DNA from: Poriferisodalis sp965262965
GTDB lineage: Bacteria; Actinomycetota; Acidimicrobiia; Acidimicrobiales; Poriferisodalaceae
Assembly (NCBI RefSeq): GCF_965262965.1
Contig: NZ_OZ253573.1
Span: 3,596,001-3,660,000, forward strand
Direction of reading: 5' to 3'
DNA length: 64,000 bases
Shown: positions 53,109 through 61,790 of the stretch, piece by piece
Layout: each line of letters begins with the position of its first letter
How positions within the stretch are numbered: position 1 is the stretch's first letter
Position numbers and translations under genes: made by a program
Notes under the pieces: generated by a model
Told to the model about the DNA's origin: nothing
The model's database searches: none
Seen by the model: only the letters and a program-made list of their open reading frames with translations

Positions 53109-53960
53109 ATGTCTGAGCAGTTGTCGATCTTGGCGGTGCATGCGCACCCCGACGACGAGGCGTCCAAGGGTGCCGGCACGGTGCGTCGCTATGCCGATGA
53201 CGGCATTCGAACCACGCTGGTGTGCTGCACCGGCGGCGAGGAAGGCGAGATCCTGAACCCGGCCATGGATCGTGCCGAGGTGGTGGCGAACCTCGCCGAG
53301 GTCCGGCGCGCCGAACTGGACGCGTCCGCGGCGGCCATCGGGTACGACGAGGTCGTCATGCTCGGCTACCGCGATTCGGGCATGCCCGACACCGAGCCGA
53401 ATGCCCACCCCGACGCCTTCGCCAACGCCTCCCTCGACGAGGCGGTGGCCCGGCTGGTGACCGTGATCCGGCGCGTGCGCCCGCAGGTGATCCTCACGTA
53501 CCCGCTGGTGCAGTCGCGCTATCCGCATCCGGACCATCTGCAGGTCACTGCGATCTGCATTCCCGCGTTCGCCCACGCGGGTGAGCCGTCGTGGCGGCCC
53601 GAGTGCGGCCTGGCGTTCACGCCGATGAAGATGTACGCGCCGGTGTGGTCGCACAAGCGCATGAGCCTCATTCACCAGGCCTTCTTGGACCTCGGCCTCG
53701 AATCGCCGTTTGACGAGAAGTGGCTGGGGCGGCCCAGCCGCGACGACCGCATCACCGCAGTCGTCGAGGTCAACAACTCGGTGCGTCGCAAGGCGCTGCT
53801 GGCCCATGCCACCCAGGTCGATCCGAATTCGCCGTTCTGGTTCGGATTGCCCGACGACGTCGCCGACGCCGTGCATCCGTACGAGGAGTACATGCTGCTC
53901 GAGTCGCGCATTTCCACCGGGCCGATGGAGCACGACTTGTTCGCGGGTCTGAGGTCGTGA
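53109..53960 (+). CDS. mca: Mycothiol S-conjugate amidase
   Basis: A 283-residue LmbE/PIG-L-fold zinc enzyme. HAHPDDEASKGAGT (11-24) and RYPHPDHLQ (about 137-145) carry the zinc ligands; EEGEILNP and SPFWFGLP match Mca rather than MshB. Mca cleaves mycothiol conjugates so that mercapturic acids can leave the cell; mycothiol is characteristic of Actinobacteria. It lies 6 bp after the PhoU-RCK_C gene and overlaps the SCP2 gene by 4 bp. Confidence 0.88.
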   Translation: MSEQLSILAVHAHPDDEASKGAGTVRRYADDGIRTTLVCCTGGEEGEILNPAMDRAEVVANLAEVRRAELDASAAAIGYDEVVMLGYRDSGMPDTEPNAHPDAFANASLDEAVARLVTVIRRVRPQVILTYPLVQSRYPHPDHLQVTAICIPAFAHAGEPSWRPECGLAFTPMKMYAPVWSHKRMSLIHQAFLDLGLESPFDEKWLGRPSRDDRITAVVEVNNSVRRKALLAHATQVDPNSPFWFGLPDDVADAVHPYEEYMLLESRISTGPMEHDLFAGLRS

Positions 53961-54316
53961 CGTTCCTGGACGAGGAGTTCCTGGCGGCATGGTGCGCGGC
54001 CGGCCACGAGCCGCTCGCCAGCGCGTCGGGCACGGTGGTCATCAAGACCAGCGGCGGCCCCGACGGAAAGGCCAGCGCGAGCCTCGAATTCTCCGACGGA
54101 GTGCTTCGAGGCGCAGCGCCGGGCACCAAGCGAGGAGCCGATCTCGCACTCGAAGTGCCTTGGCAACTTGCGTTCGACACCGTGCACGGCACCGCCGATC
54201 CCGCCGAGCACTACATGTTGGGCGACCTCAAGGTCTCAGGTGACATGGCGTTGTGGCTGGAATTGCTTCCGGCGTGGCGCGCAGCGGGCACGCTCGGCGC
54301 CCCGCCCGCTGCCTGA
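53957..54316 (+). CDS. Small SCP2 sterol-binding-like protein
   Basis: A 119-residue protein: DGVLRGAAPGTKRGADLALEVPWQ and AEHYMLGDLKVSGDMALWLELLPAW follow the SCP2 lipid-binding fold. GTG at 53957 overlaps the mca stop (GTGA), which suggests co-translation. In actinobacteria SCP2-like domains accompany lipid or sterol metabolism. The ligand is unknown. Confidence 0.8.
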   Translation: MTFLDEEFLAAWCAAGHEPLASASGTVVIKTSGGPDGKASASLEFSDGVLRGAAPGTKRGADLALEVPWQLAFDTVHGTADPAEHYMLGDLKVSGDMALWLELLPAWRAAGTLGAPPAA

Positions 54317-54389
54317 TTGCTGCGCGGCCGCTGCGGTATCACTGCGGGACCGGCCCCGCCGGACCGCGACGGGACTGCCGCGAGATCGT

Positions 54390-55235
54390 TCAGCGGGATG
54401 TGGCCCGTTGCAGCTGGCGCAGCTCGCGGTAGCCGATCATGGTGATGCCGCTGCGCTCGATGTGAGTCCGAAGCTCGGCGTTGCCGCACAGGTGCATCAG
54501 ATCTTCCACTCGCGACCCCCAGTCGGCGGTCAGCGATCGCAGCTCGGGCAGGTCGGCTGCGGGTTGCAGTTGCAACTCGGTGACGCCGGGCTCCAGAGAA
54601 TCCAGCAGCTGCTCGATGCGCCGGTACCGGCCTGAGTGGCCCGGAGCGATGCGCACCATGCGATCAGGCGTCACGACGCCTTCGGCGGCGACGAGCTCGG
54701 CGGCAGGAAAGCCGAGCTGCGGTTGTGCGCTGGTGTCGATGAGTCGCAGCGGCAGTCCGAACTCGGCCGCCAATTCGAGATACACGTCGAAGAACTCGGG
54801 CCGCACGCTCAGCACGTCGAGATGACTGTCGAGATGCGTGACGTCGAAGCCCCACAAGATCGCCCGCTCGATTTGCGCCCGGCACTCGCGCCGTACCTCG
54901 TCGAGGTCGGCGTGGTCCCAGACGTCGGTGACCGTGCCCGGCATCCCGCCGTTGCCGTCGAGCAGCGACGGCGCGTAAGTGATCGGACCCCACCGGTACA
55001 GCTCGAATTCGGCGTTCAGCGTGAGCGCAACACCGACGTCCTCACCCCGGAACCTTGCCGCTGCCTCCCGAGACCATGGGCACGGCACAAGCAGCGTCGC
55101 CGTGGTCGCCAGGCCGTCGCGCAGCGCTGCGTACGCACCTTCGTTCATGGCATGGCAGCCGCCGAGTCCGGCCGCGCTGATGATCAGCAGCCTGTCGTCA
55201 GGGCGGTATCCGAGCTGCCGCACCAGTGGTGCCAC
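54390..55235 (-). CDS. YdjC/ChbG-type deacetylase-like protein lacking key metal ligands
   Basis: A 281-residue protein of the ChbG/HpnK (YdjC) family. The usual N-terminal NADDxG is ISAAGLG here (Ala21, Ala22), and the GVHL motif is GVALTLN (Ala70). THLDSHLDV (134-140) keeps its His and Asp residues. Members use Asp and His to bind the metal for N-deacetylation, so this protein has probably lost activity or works differently. ALTLNAEFELYRWGPITYA shows it belongs to a well-defined subgroup. Confidence 0.8.
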   Translation of the reverse strand: MAPLVRQLGYRPDDRLLIISAAGLGGCHAMNEGAYAALRDGLATTATLLVPCPWSREAAARFRGEDVGVALTLNAEFELYRWGPITYAPSLLDGNGGMPGTVTDVWDHADLDEVRRECRAQIERAILWGFDVTHLDSHLDVLSVRPEFFDVYLELAAEFGLPLRLIDTSAQPQLGFPAAELVAAEGVVTPDRMVRIAPGHSGRYRRIEQLLDSLEPGVTELQLQPAADLPELRSLTADWGSRVEDLMHLCGNAELRTHIERSGITMIGYRELRQLQRATSR

Positions 55236-55244
55236 GCCGACAAG

Positions 55245-55985
55245 CTAACCGGCGCCGCCGATTTGGCGGTCCGGTCCTCCGCAGTCGGTCCAGATACCCC
55301 GGCCTGCGGCACGCGCATCGGACTGGGCCGCGTCGAGAACCGCGCGATGCTGCGTGTTCGGCTCGAAGTGCATCGTGCCCGCATAGCCGTCCAGCACCAG
55401 GTAGCGGTTCACGAACAGCCCGTCGGAGGCTCGGTAGACGTACGCCAGCAGCCGGTCGTAGCGGTCGTACAGCTCGGCGTCGCGCTGCAGCAGCACCTCT
55501 GTCCCCGGCGGCAGCAGCTGGCGGGTGCGCACCGTCGCAGCATCACCCCCGCACTCCGCGGGCAGGTAGCCGCCGGTCTTTTCGGGAGTGTCGATGCCGA
55601 TGAGCCGTACCGGGGCCCGGTTGCCGCTGATGTCGACGTCGATCGTGTCGCCGTCGACCACGCTCAGCACGACCGCGTTGGCTTCAAGCACCGGCGACCC
55701 GGTGACTGCCCCGGCAGCCGCGCCGGTGGCCTCGGCATCTCGCTCATCCGGCGAGGGCCGGGCTGGCTCGTCGGGCACCGCCTCGCCAGGCATCGCTTCG
55801 CCAGGCATCGTCTCGTGAGCACGGGACGCATCGGAACCCGCCGAATTCTCCGCGGGGAGCTCTTCATCGGGAGTGCCGAAGTACTGCCAGCCGCCCCACG
55901 CAAGAGCAAGGGCCCCCGCTAGCCCGCCGACTCGGCGCCAGCGCGTTCGATGTGCCCTCGATCGGGCGCCGACGGTGCGGCCCAC
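55245..55985 (-). CDS. Membrane-anchored thermonuclease (staphylococcal nuclease fold)
   Basis: A 246-residue protein. One hydrophobic segment (about 20-36, GLAGALALAWGGWQYFG) and an acidic linker with two GEAMP/GEAVP-type repeats (from a 15-bp tandem DNA repeat) precede the nuclease fold. VVLSVVDGDTIDV and VRLIGIDTPEK carry the calcium-binding and catalytic parts; the Arg-Glu residues lie in ELYDRYDRLLAYV. It degrades DNA or RNA outside the cell. GTG at 55985 is proposed since the frame upstream overlaps the thiolase gene. Confidence 0.85.
   Translation of the reverse strand: MGRTVGARSRAHRTRWRRVGGLAGALALAWGGWQYFGTPDEELPAENSAGSDASRAHETMPGEAMPGEAVPDEPARPSPDERDAEATGAAAGAVTGSPVLEANAVVLSVVDGDTIDVDISGNRAPVRLIGIDTPEKTGGYLPAECGGDAATVRTRQLLPPGTEVLLQRDAELYDRYDRLLAYVYRASDGLFVNRYLVLDGYAGTMHFEPNTQHRAVLDAAQSDARAAGRGIWTDCGGPDRQIGGAG
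55780..55809. repeat. 15-bp tandem repeat in the thermonuclease linker
   Basis: Two 15-bp units (GCYTCGCCAGGCATC) in the minus-strand linker coding region. One base differs. Confidence 0.9.
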
Positions 55986-56014
55986 TGCAACGTCGTCTGT
56001 GTCAGGGCTGTTGT

Positions 56015-57235
56015 TCAGAGGCGCTCGATGATCGTGCCGGTGCCCAGGCCGCCGCCGCAGCACATCGTCACCAGGCCGATATTGCGATCGGCACGGTGCA
56101 ACTCGTGGACCGCCTTGGTGACCAGGATGGAGCCGGTGCCGCCCAGCGGGTGACCGAGCGCGATGGCGCCGCCGTTGGGGTTGACACCGTCGGGGTCAGG
56201 GTTCATCTCGCGCTGCCAAGCGAGCACCACCGATGCGAAGGCCTCGTTGATCTCCACGATGTCGATGTCGGACATCTGCATGCCGTTGCGCTCGAGCAGG
56301 TAGCTGGTGGCCTCGATCGGGCCGGTGAGCATCAGCACCGGGTCGCTGCCCACCAGGCAGGTGTCCACGATGCGGGCGAGCGGCGCCAGGCCGAGCTCGG
56401 CGGCTCGCGAGCTGCGCATGAGCATGACTGCGCCGGCGCCGTCGCTGATCTGCGACGAGGCACCAGCGGTGTGCACGCCGCCCTCAAGCACCGGCTTCAA
56501 GCCTGCAAGCCCTTCGACGGTGGTGGGCCGGATGCCGCCGTCACGCGTCACATGGCGAACTTCGCCGGTCGGCTTGCCCTCGTCGTCCAGTGCAGGTGCG
56601 TCGATGTGGACAATCTGGGTGGCGAAGCGATCTTCTTCCCAGGCACGTGCGGCGTTGTCCTGGCTCCGCAGGCCGAAGGCATCGCACTCTTGGCGGCTGA
56701 TCGACCATTTCTCGGCCATCAGTTCAGCGCCCTGGAACTGCGTCGTGTACTCGTAGTGCTCCTTGTAGCGAGCCGTTGCTGTGCGCTGGCCCTTCTTGTA
56801 GCTGGACCCCATCGGGTTGCGTGTCATTGACTCGACACCGCAGCCGATGGCCGAGTCGACCACGCCGCTGGCCACGAGGCCGTAGGCCAGCGTGATGGCC
56901 TGCTGGCTCGATCCGCACTGGGCATCAACGGTCGTGGATGCAACCGACAGCGGGAATCCGGCGCCGAGCCACGCATTGCGGGCGATGTTGGCCGTCTGCT
57001 CGCCGGCTTGGCTGACGCAGCCGCCGACGACCTGGCCGATCGAGCCCGGGTCGACCTCGGTGCGCTCCATCAGCGACGTCAGCACATCGCTGAGCAGGTC
57101 CGACGGGTGGATGCCGCTGAGGTCACCGCTACGGCGGCCGACGGGGGAGCGGACAGCGTCGACGATGACGATGTCGTCGCCTGATTGCTGGGCCCTGGAC
57201 TGATGGGACGATGATGCGCTGCTCATGTGCGGCAC
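56015..57235 (-). CDS. Acetyl-CoA acetyltransferase (thiolase)
   Basis: A 406-residue thiolase. Cys107 in VDAQCGSSQQA is the acyl nucleophile; VEINEAFAS, GGAIALGHPLGGTG and CCGGGLGTG hold the remaining active-site residues. The overall pattern (DAQCGSSQQAITLA, SRQECDAFGLRSQ) is close to FadA5-like steroid thiolases, but the substrate cannot be settled. It shortens 3-ketoacyl-CoA by two carbons. ATG at 57235. Confidence 0.95.
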   Translation of the reverse strand: MPHMSSASSSHQSRAQQSGDDIVIVDAVRSPVGRRSGDLSGIHPSDLLSDVLTSLMERTEVDPGSIGQVVGGCVSQAGEQTANIARNAWLGAGFPLSVASTTVDAQCGSSQQAITLAYGLVASGVVDSAIGCGVESMTRNPMGSSYKKGQRTATARYKEHYEYTTQFQGAELMAEKWSISRQECDAFGLRSQDNAARAWEEDRFATQIVHIDAPALDDEGKPTGEVRHVTRDGGIRPTTVEGLAGLKPVLEGGVHTAGASSQISDGAGAVMLMRSSRAAELGLAPLARIVDTCLVGSDPVLMLTGPIEATSYLLERNGMQMSDIDIVEINEAFASVVLAWQREMNPDPDGVNPNGGAIALGHPLGGTGSILVTKAVHELHRADRNIGLVTMCCGGGLGTGTIIERL

Positions 57236-57301
57236 TGTACTTGTGTTGCCCCTGCCGCGACTTGGGTAATCGCGCCGATCATTGCAAGGCGTCCGAGCGG
57301 C

Positions 57302-57472
57302 TCAGGCGGCGTCGAGGTCGATGCCTGGAGGCCGAGGAACCTCCGCCAGCACGGCACGAGCCTGTGCCACGCCACGAAGGCCCATCTGCCGGGTCGCCCG
57401 ATTCAGCCGGTGGCCCTTTCGACCCGACGACACCAGCCGGAGGTGGTTTCCGAGTTCAAGCTGTTCTGTCAT
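57302..57472 (-). CDS. Possible small protein of unknown function
   Basis: A 56-codon frame with an ordinary composition: MTEQLELGNHLRLVSSGRKG then an Arg/Ala-rich helix ending PRPPGIDLDAA. No domain is recognised. It lies in the 339-bp gap between the divergent thiolase and LLM genes, so it could also be chance. The rest of that gap contains promoters only. Confidence 0.4.
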   Translation of the reverse strand: MTEQLELGNHLRLVSSGRKGHRLNRATRQMGLRGVAQARAVLAEVPRPPGIDLDAA

Positions 57473-57574
57473 GTGCCCAGTGTGATGAGGGGGTGTTACA
57501 CGAATGCCCGACACCCGCGCGCTGGGTCCTCAACAAGAGGATCGTTGTTTGGAGGCGCAACTAGCCTGCGCGCC

Positions 57575-58561
57575 GTGACTGACAATCGACATGACTGGTG
57601 CTACGGCATCACGGTTCCCTTCGGGGAGCCGTTGCACGCGCAGGCCGACCTCTACCGCGAGTTCGCCGATCTGGGATACACCGAATTCTGGAGCTCGGAA
57701 GCTGACGGCACCGACGGCTTCACGCCGCTGGTGCTGGCCTCGCAATGGGTACCCGACGTGCGCCTCGGCATTGCCATCATCCCGGCGTTCACTCGGGGCC
57801 CGGCGCTGCTGGCCCAACAGACGGCTGCCATCTGCGAGGCCGCTCCGGGTCGCTTCGCCATGGGAATCGGCGCCTCGTCCAACGTCATCGTCGAACGCTG
57901 GAACGGCATCGCGTTCGACGAGCCGTTCAAGCGCACCCGCGACACAGCCCGCTTCCTGCGCCAGGCGCTGACCGGTGAGAAAGTGACCGAGACCTACGAC
58001 ACCTTCGAGATTCAGGGCTTCCGCTTGGGCCGCCCGCCCGAGATCCAGCCGCCGATCCTGCTGGCCGCCCTGCGCCCGGGCATGCTCGGGCTGGCGGGTG
58101 CCGAGGGCGACGGCGCAATCATCAACTGGCTGTCCGCCGATGACGTTGCCACCGTGCGGCCTTATGTCGACGAGGGCGGCGAGGGCAAGGAAGTGGTGGC
58201 ACGCATCTTCGTGTGTCCCAATCCCGATGCCGACGTCGTGCGGGCAGGCTTCCGGCGAGCGATCGCTGCGTATCTGAACGTGCCCGTGTACGCGGAATTC
58301 CACCGCTGGCTCGGCCGGGGAGAGTTGCTTGCCGCCATGTGGGAACGCTGGGCCGAGGGCGACCGCAAGGGCGCACTCGACGTGATCGACGACAGCGTCG
58401 TGGACGATCTGCTGGTGCACGGTTCACCGCAGGAGTGCCGCGAGCACATCGACCGCTACCACGCCAACGGCGTCGACATATCGGCCATTTCGATCATGCC
58501 CTTTGGCGGCATCGACCCTATTCAGGCCGCCCGCGACCTCTCACCAGCAGCTCGGCGCTAG
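57575..58561 (+). CDS. F420-dependent LLM-class oxidoreductase
   Basis: A 328-residue luciferase-like monooxygenase family protein. YGITVPFGEPLHAQADLYREF and YTEFWSSEADGTDGF begin the TIM barrel; RLGIAIIPAFTRGPALLAQQTA and GRFAMGIGASSNVIVERWNG are the cofactor-region blocks. Such proteins mostly use F420 in Actinobacteria. GTG at 57575 starts the barrel. Substrate unknown; neighbours are fatty-acid enzymes. Confidence 0.9.
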   Translation: MTDNRHDWCYGITVPFGEPLHAQADLYREFADLGYTEFWSSEADGTDGFTPLVLASQWVPDVRLGIAIIPAFTRGPALLAQQTAAICEAAPGRFAMGIGASSNVIVERWNGIAFDEPFKRTRDTARFLRQALTGEKVTETYDTFEIQGFRLGRPPEIQPPILLAALRPGMLGLAGAEGDGAIINWLSADDVATVRPYVDEGGEGKEVVARIFVCPNPDADVVRAGFRRAIAAYLNVPVYAEFHRWLGRGELLAAMWERWAEGDRKGALDVIDDSVVDDLLVHGSPQECREHIDRYHANGVDISAISIMPFGGIDPIQAARDLSPAARR

Positions 58562-58628
58562 GCCGGCCGGCGCACTGCGGGGCCGCGTAGTCTCCCGAGC
58601 ACGAAGCGGTTCGACACGAGGAGCAATC

Positions 58629-59417
58629 ATGGACCTGTCAACGATCACCTACGAGGTGCGAAACGGCGTCGCGCATGTGCGGTTCAACCGTCCCGAGGGC
58701 GCAAATGCGGTGAACCCGCAGTTCTCACGCGAGCTGCGGGCCGTGATGCTCGAGACCGAGTGGGATGACGCGGTGAAGGCCGTGTCGGTCACTGCGGAGG
58801 GCAGGGTGTTCTGCGCAGGCGGCGACCTGAAGGAATTCCATGCCGCCGGTGACGGGCTGCCCAAGCTGGCGAGCGACATGCTCGTCGACTTCCACGGGGC
58901 CATCTACAAGATGAACCGGGTGCCCAAGCCGTTCGTGGCCGGTGTGAGCGGAGCCGCCGGCGGTGCGGGCATGTCCATCGTGAGCGCCTTCGACTTGGTG
59001 GTGGCAGGCGAGTCGTCCCGCTTCACGATGGCCTACACACGCGCCGGTGTTACCCCCGACGGCACATCCACCTATTTCCTCGCCCGCCACATCGGCGTCC
59101 GCCGGATGCTCGACCTGACGCTCACGAACCGCACGCTCAGCGCCGCCGAGGCCGAGCAGTGGGGCCTCGTGAACCGTGTGGTGCCCGACGACGAGGTCGA
59201 TTCGGCAACCGCTGAGCTAGCTCAGTCGCTCGCTGACGGCCCTGCATGGGCGCTCGGGCACGCCAAGCGGATCGTGTATGAGGGCTTCGATACGCCACTG
59301 GAGCAGGCCGGCGAGGTGGAGGGCACCATGATCACCGCCGCGATGCGCACACACGATGGGCGCGAAGGCATCGCAGCGTTCGTGGAGCGGCGACCGCCGA
59401 ACTTCATCGGCAGCTGA
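58629..59417 (+). CDS. Enoyl-CoA hydratase/isomerase
   Basis: A 262-residue crotonase-fold enzyme. GRVFCAGGDLKEFHAAGDG and KPFVAGVSGAAGGAGMSIVSAFDLVVA build the oxyanion hole. In place of the second hydratase Glu the stretch is TRAGVTPDGTSTYFLARHIG (Asp), as in several isomerases and specialised members. ATG at 58629 follows GAGGAG. Works in acyl-CoA breakdown with the neighbouring enzymes. Confidence 0.92.
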   Translation: MDLSTITYEVRNGVAHVRFNRPEGANAVNPQFSRELRAVMLETEWDDAVKAVSVTAEGRVFCAGGDLKEFHAAGDGLPKLASDMLVDFHGAIYKMNRVPKPFVAGVSGAAGGAGMSIVSAFDLVVAGESSRFTMAYTRAGVTPDGTSTYFLARHIGVRRMLDLTLTNRTLSAAEAEQWGLVNRVVPDDEVDSATAELAQSLADGPAWALGHAKRIVYEGFDTPLEQAGEVEGTMITAAMRTHDGREGIAAFVERRPPNFIGS

Positions 59418-59566
59418 GCGCAGGGGCGCCTCAACAACGCACTAGGTTACTGCTGTCGGCATCGCCACGGCCTCGAAGAATGCCGCGCGCAAACACCGCG
59501 CCGCGCGCCGCCGCGCACTAGACAAGGCAGTGGCAGCACTGCTTTGGTGCATGAGGAGCTCACGCC

Positions 59567-60691
59567 ATGCCCCGCGAGGAGATAACCCCCGAGTCATTCC
59601 CGTGGCTGGATACGAGTCGCTACTCGTTCTCACCGGGCATCGAGGCAGCAGGAGCCGCATGGTTGGCGGGTCACACAGCGGGCGAGTTCGACATCGAGTC
59701 GGGTCGCATCGTTGTGCGCGGCGACGGGGCGGCACAGGCCGGGGTGTGCTGGGCAAAGATCGAATCGGTCCTCGATGCGGCGGGCCGCGATGTCGGGGAT
59801 TGTTCCGAAGTCACCGAGTATGTGACGGTCGCAGGGTCGCCTGACCGCGATGCAATCGCAGCACAGCGACCGCACGGCCTCGGAGGCGCAGTCGGCGGCG
59901 CTCGGATGTCGACGTTCGTCGTCGAATCGCTGGTGCGGCCCGATGCGCTCGTCGAGGTCGAGGTGGTGGCAGGCCTCGCGAACGGCCTCGTGCGCGTCCC
60001 GCAGGTGCTCCCGCTCGACGAGGACGGCGAGGTCGTGCTGCCGGGCGACTTTGCCGGCCAGTGCGAATGGGTGCTCGAAGAGGCCGGTCGGCGCCTCGAA
60101 CCGCATGGTTTCGATCTCAGCCATGTCGTACGGGTGATCCAGCAGACCACCGCGGCGACTCGACGCCAGTACAACGAAGGTGCAGCGGCTCGCCGGCGCT
60201 TGCTCGGCCCGCAATTCCCGTCATCGACCGGTCTGTTGATGCCCGAGCTTCCGCATCCCGACGTGCTTGTCGCCTTGGACGTCTGGGCGTCGTCGGAGCC
60301 CAAATCGGTCGTGCCGTACCTCCAAGATGCCTACGCCTCGCTCACCTTCAGCCCGGCTGTCGCGGCTGGGGGGCTGTTGTTCATCTCCGGCACGACGGCG
60401 TTCGACCTTTCGAGCGGCGAAACAGTCGCCGAGGGCGACATCGGCGGCCAGGCCGAATTCGTGTACGGCGAGATCGGCAAGATCTGCGAGATGGCGGGCA
60501 CCTCGCTCGACAACCTCGTCAAGACGGTGGAGTACGTGACTCCAGACGGCGTCGAGAACTATCGCGATGTCGGAGCGGTTCGCCAGAACGCACTTGGCCG
60601 TCCGTTCCCTGTCTCCACGGGCGTCGTGGTCTCCGGCTTGCTCAGCCGCCGGTGGCTGATCGAGGTAGAGGCCGTCGCCGTCATTCCGTGA
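59567..60691 (+). CDS. Two-domain RidA-family (YjgF/UK114) protein
   Basis: A 374-residue protein with two RidA-like halves. The first half (about 15-130) is diverged. The second (about 250-374) contains GGLLFISGTTAFDLSSG, GGQAEFVYGEIGKICEMAGTSL, LVKTVEYVTPDGVENY and the RidA C-terminus LIEVEAVAVIP. The Arg needed for imine hydrolysis cannot be placed with certainty. RidA proteins clear reactive enamines, and fused forms occur in catabolic loci. ATG at 59567. Confidence 0.85.
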   Translation: MPREEITPESFPWLDTSRYSFSPGIEAAGAAWLAGHTAGEFDIESGRIVVRGDGAAQAGVCWAKIESVLDAAGRDVGDCSEVTEYVTVAGSPDRDAIAAQRPHGLGGAVGGARMSTFVVESLVRPDALVEVEVVAGLANGLVRVPQVLPLDEDGEVVLPGDFAGQCEWVLEEAGRRLEPHGFDLSHVVRVIQQTTAATRRQYNEGAAARRRLLGPQFPSSTGLLMPELPHPDVLVALDVWASSEPKSVVPYLQDAYASLTFSPAVAAGGLLFISGTTAFDLSSGETVAEGDIGGQAEFVYGEIGKICEMAGTSLDNLVKTVEYVTPDGVENYRDVGAVRQNALGRPFPVSTGVVVSGLLSRRWLIEVEAVAVIP

Positions 60692-60740
60692 TGGGCCAAA
60701 CCGATGAGCCAGACCGCACGGTTCGGTTCGCGGGTGTGTC

Positions 60741-61742
60741 GTGAGCAGTCTTCTCACTGACGGCGTGCGGGCAGCGCTCGGCACCGTGGTCTCGTACACC
60801 GCGCCCGAGCCGCTGAGCCGGGCGTCGATCCGGTATTTCGCCACTGCGATCGGAGCCGATCCCGACCGCTGGCGCGACGAAGCCCCGCCCACGCTCATCT
60901 GCGAGACAGCGCAGCTGACGGGCCGATCCGCGCCGGACGGAAGCTTCTACCTAGGCCACACCTGGGAACTGCCGCTGCCGGTGCCGTGCGCCATGTTCCG
61001 GGGCGGCAACGACTACCGCTTCTGGCGGGCGGCGCGACCGGACGACGTGATCCACACCACTTGGCGTCTCACCAATGCCGTTGAACGGCAGGACAGCGCG
61101 GGCGATCCCTTGCTGTTCGTCACTGCCGAGGCGGCCTACCGCGCCGGAGGTGCCGCCGACGAGGGAGATCTCATCGCCACCAACACCGAGACGATGATCT
61201 ACCGCCCGCGTGACCGTGCCGAGACGGCGCAGGTGTCCGCCGACAGGCCTGGCTCCGGCTCCGATCCGACGGATACCGAAGATGCCTCAGAAGCTGCCGC
61301 GCAGGAGGCCGGGCTCGGCATCGCCCCGCAAGCGACCGTCGAGCGACCAGCCGTCGAGCGACCAGCCGTCGGGACCAACCTTGCGCCGCTGGTGCGGCGC
61401 ATTGGATTGCCCGACATGGTCGCCTATGGCGCTGCCACGTGGGACTGGCACCGGCTCCACTACGACCCTGCGTTTGCGCAACGGGCAGGCGCCGCGGCAC
61501 CGCTGGTGGACGGCCAGATGCTCGGTGCTCTGCTTGGGGAACAGGTGCTCCGCTTCGCTGGATCACACGCTCGCTTGGCGCGCCTTGTGTACCGCAATCG
61601 CGCTCCGGTCCTGGCCGGGCAGACGGTTGTCTGCTCAGGCACGGTCGCAACTGCCGATGACGCCGGCTTCAGCGTCGATCTGTCTGTGTCGGTAGGCGAC
61701 AACGCCGTCGTAGCACCCGCATTCGCTCAACTGGTCTGGTGA
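60741..61742 (+). CDS. MaoC-type (FAS1-like) hydratase/dehydratase
   Basis: A 333-residue double-hotdog protein. The N-terminal MaoC_dehydrat_N half has RYFATAIGADPDRW and PCAMFRGGNDYRFW. A disordered linker (about 165-213) contains the VERPAVERPA repeat. The C-terminal MaoC hotdog has ATWDWHRLHYDPAFA (Asp/His pair). It acts on enoyl- or mesaconyl-type CoA thioesters. GTG at 60741. Confidence 0.88.
   Translation: MSSLLTDGVRAALGTVVSYTAPEPLSRASIRYFATAIGADPDRWRDEAPPTLICETAQLTGRSAPDGSFYLGHTWELPLPVPCAMFRGGNDYRFWRAARPDDVIHTTWRLTNAVERQDSAGDPLLFVTAEAAYRAGGAADEGDLIATNTETMIYRPRDRAETAQVSADRPGSGSDPTDTEDASEAAAQEAGLGIAPQATVERPAVERPAVGTNLAPLVRRIGLPDMVAYGAATWDWHRLHYDPAFAQRAGAAAPLVDGQMLGALLGEQVLRFAGSHARLARLVYRNRAPVLAGQTVVCSGTVATADDAGFSVDLSVSVGDNAVVAPAFAQLVW
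61341..61370 (+). repeat. 15-bp tandem repeat in the MaoC linker
   Basis: GAGCGACCAGCCGTC twice in perfect copy, plus a partial unit upstream. Encodes ERPAV repeats in a linker. Confidence 0.93.
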
Positions 61743-61790
61743 GGGCCGCCGTAACCTTGTGACAGGAGCCGTCTCCAAAGGAGCGCTCGG

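Noticed and set aside
51858..53990. A 710-codon open frame on the minus strand
   Set aside because: It lies antisense to the PhoU-RCK_C and mca genes, which have clear domains. Long antisense frames are usual in high-GC DNA and this one is His/Arg/Gln-rich without any motif.
54636..55922. A 428-codon plus-strand frame
   Set aside because: It covers the YdjC-like and thermonuclease genes on the other strand and has shadow-type composition.
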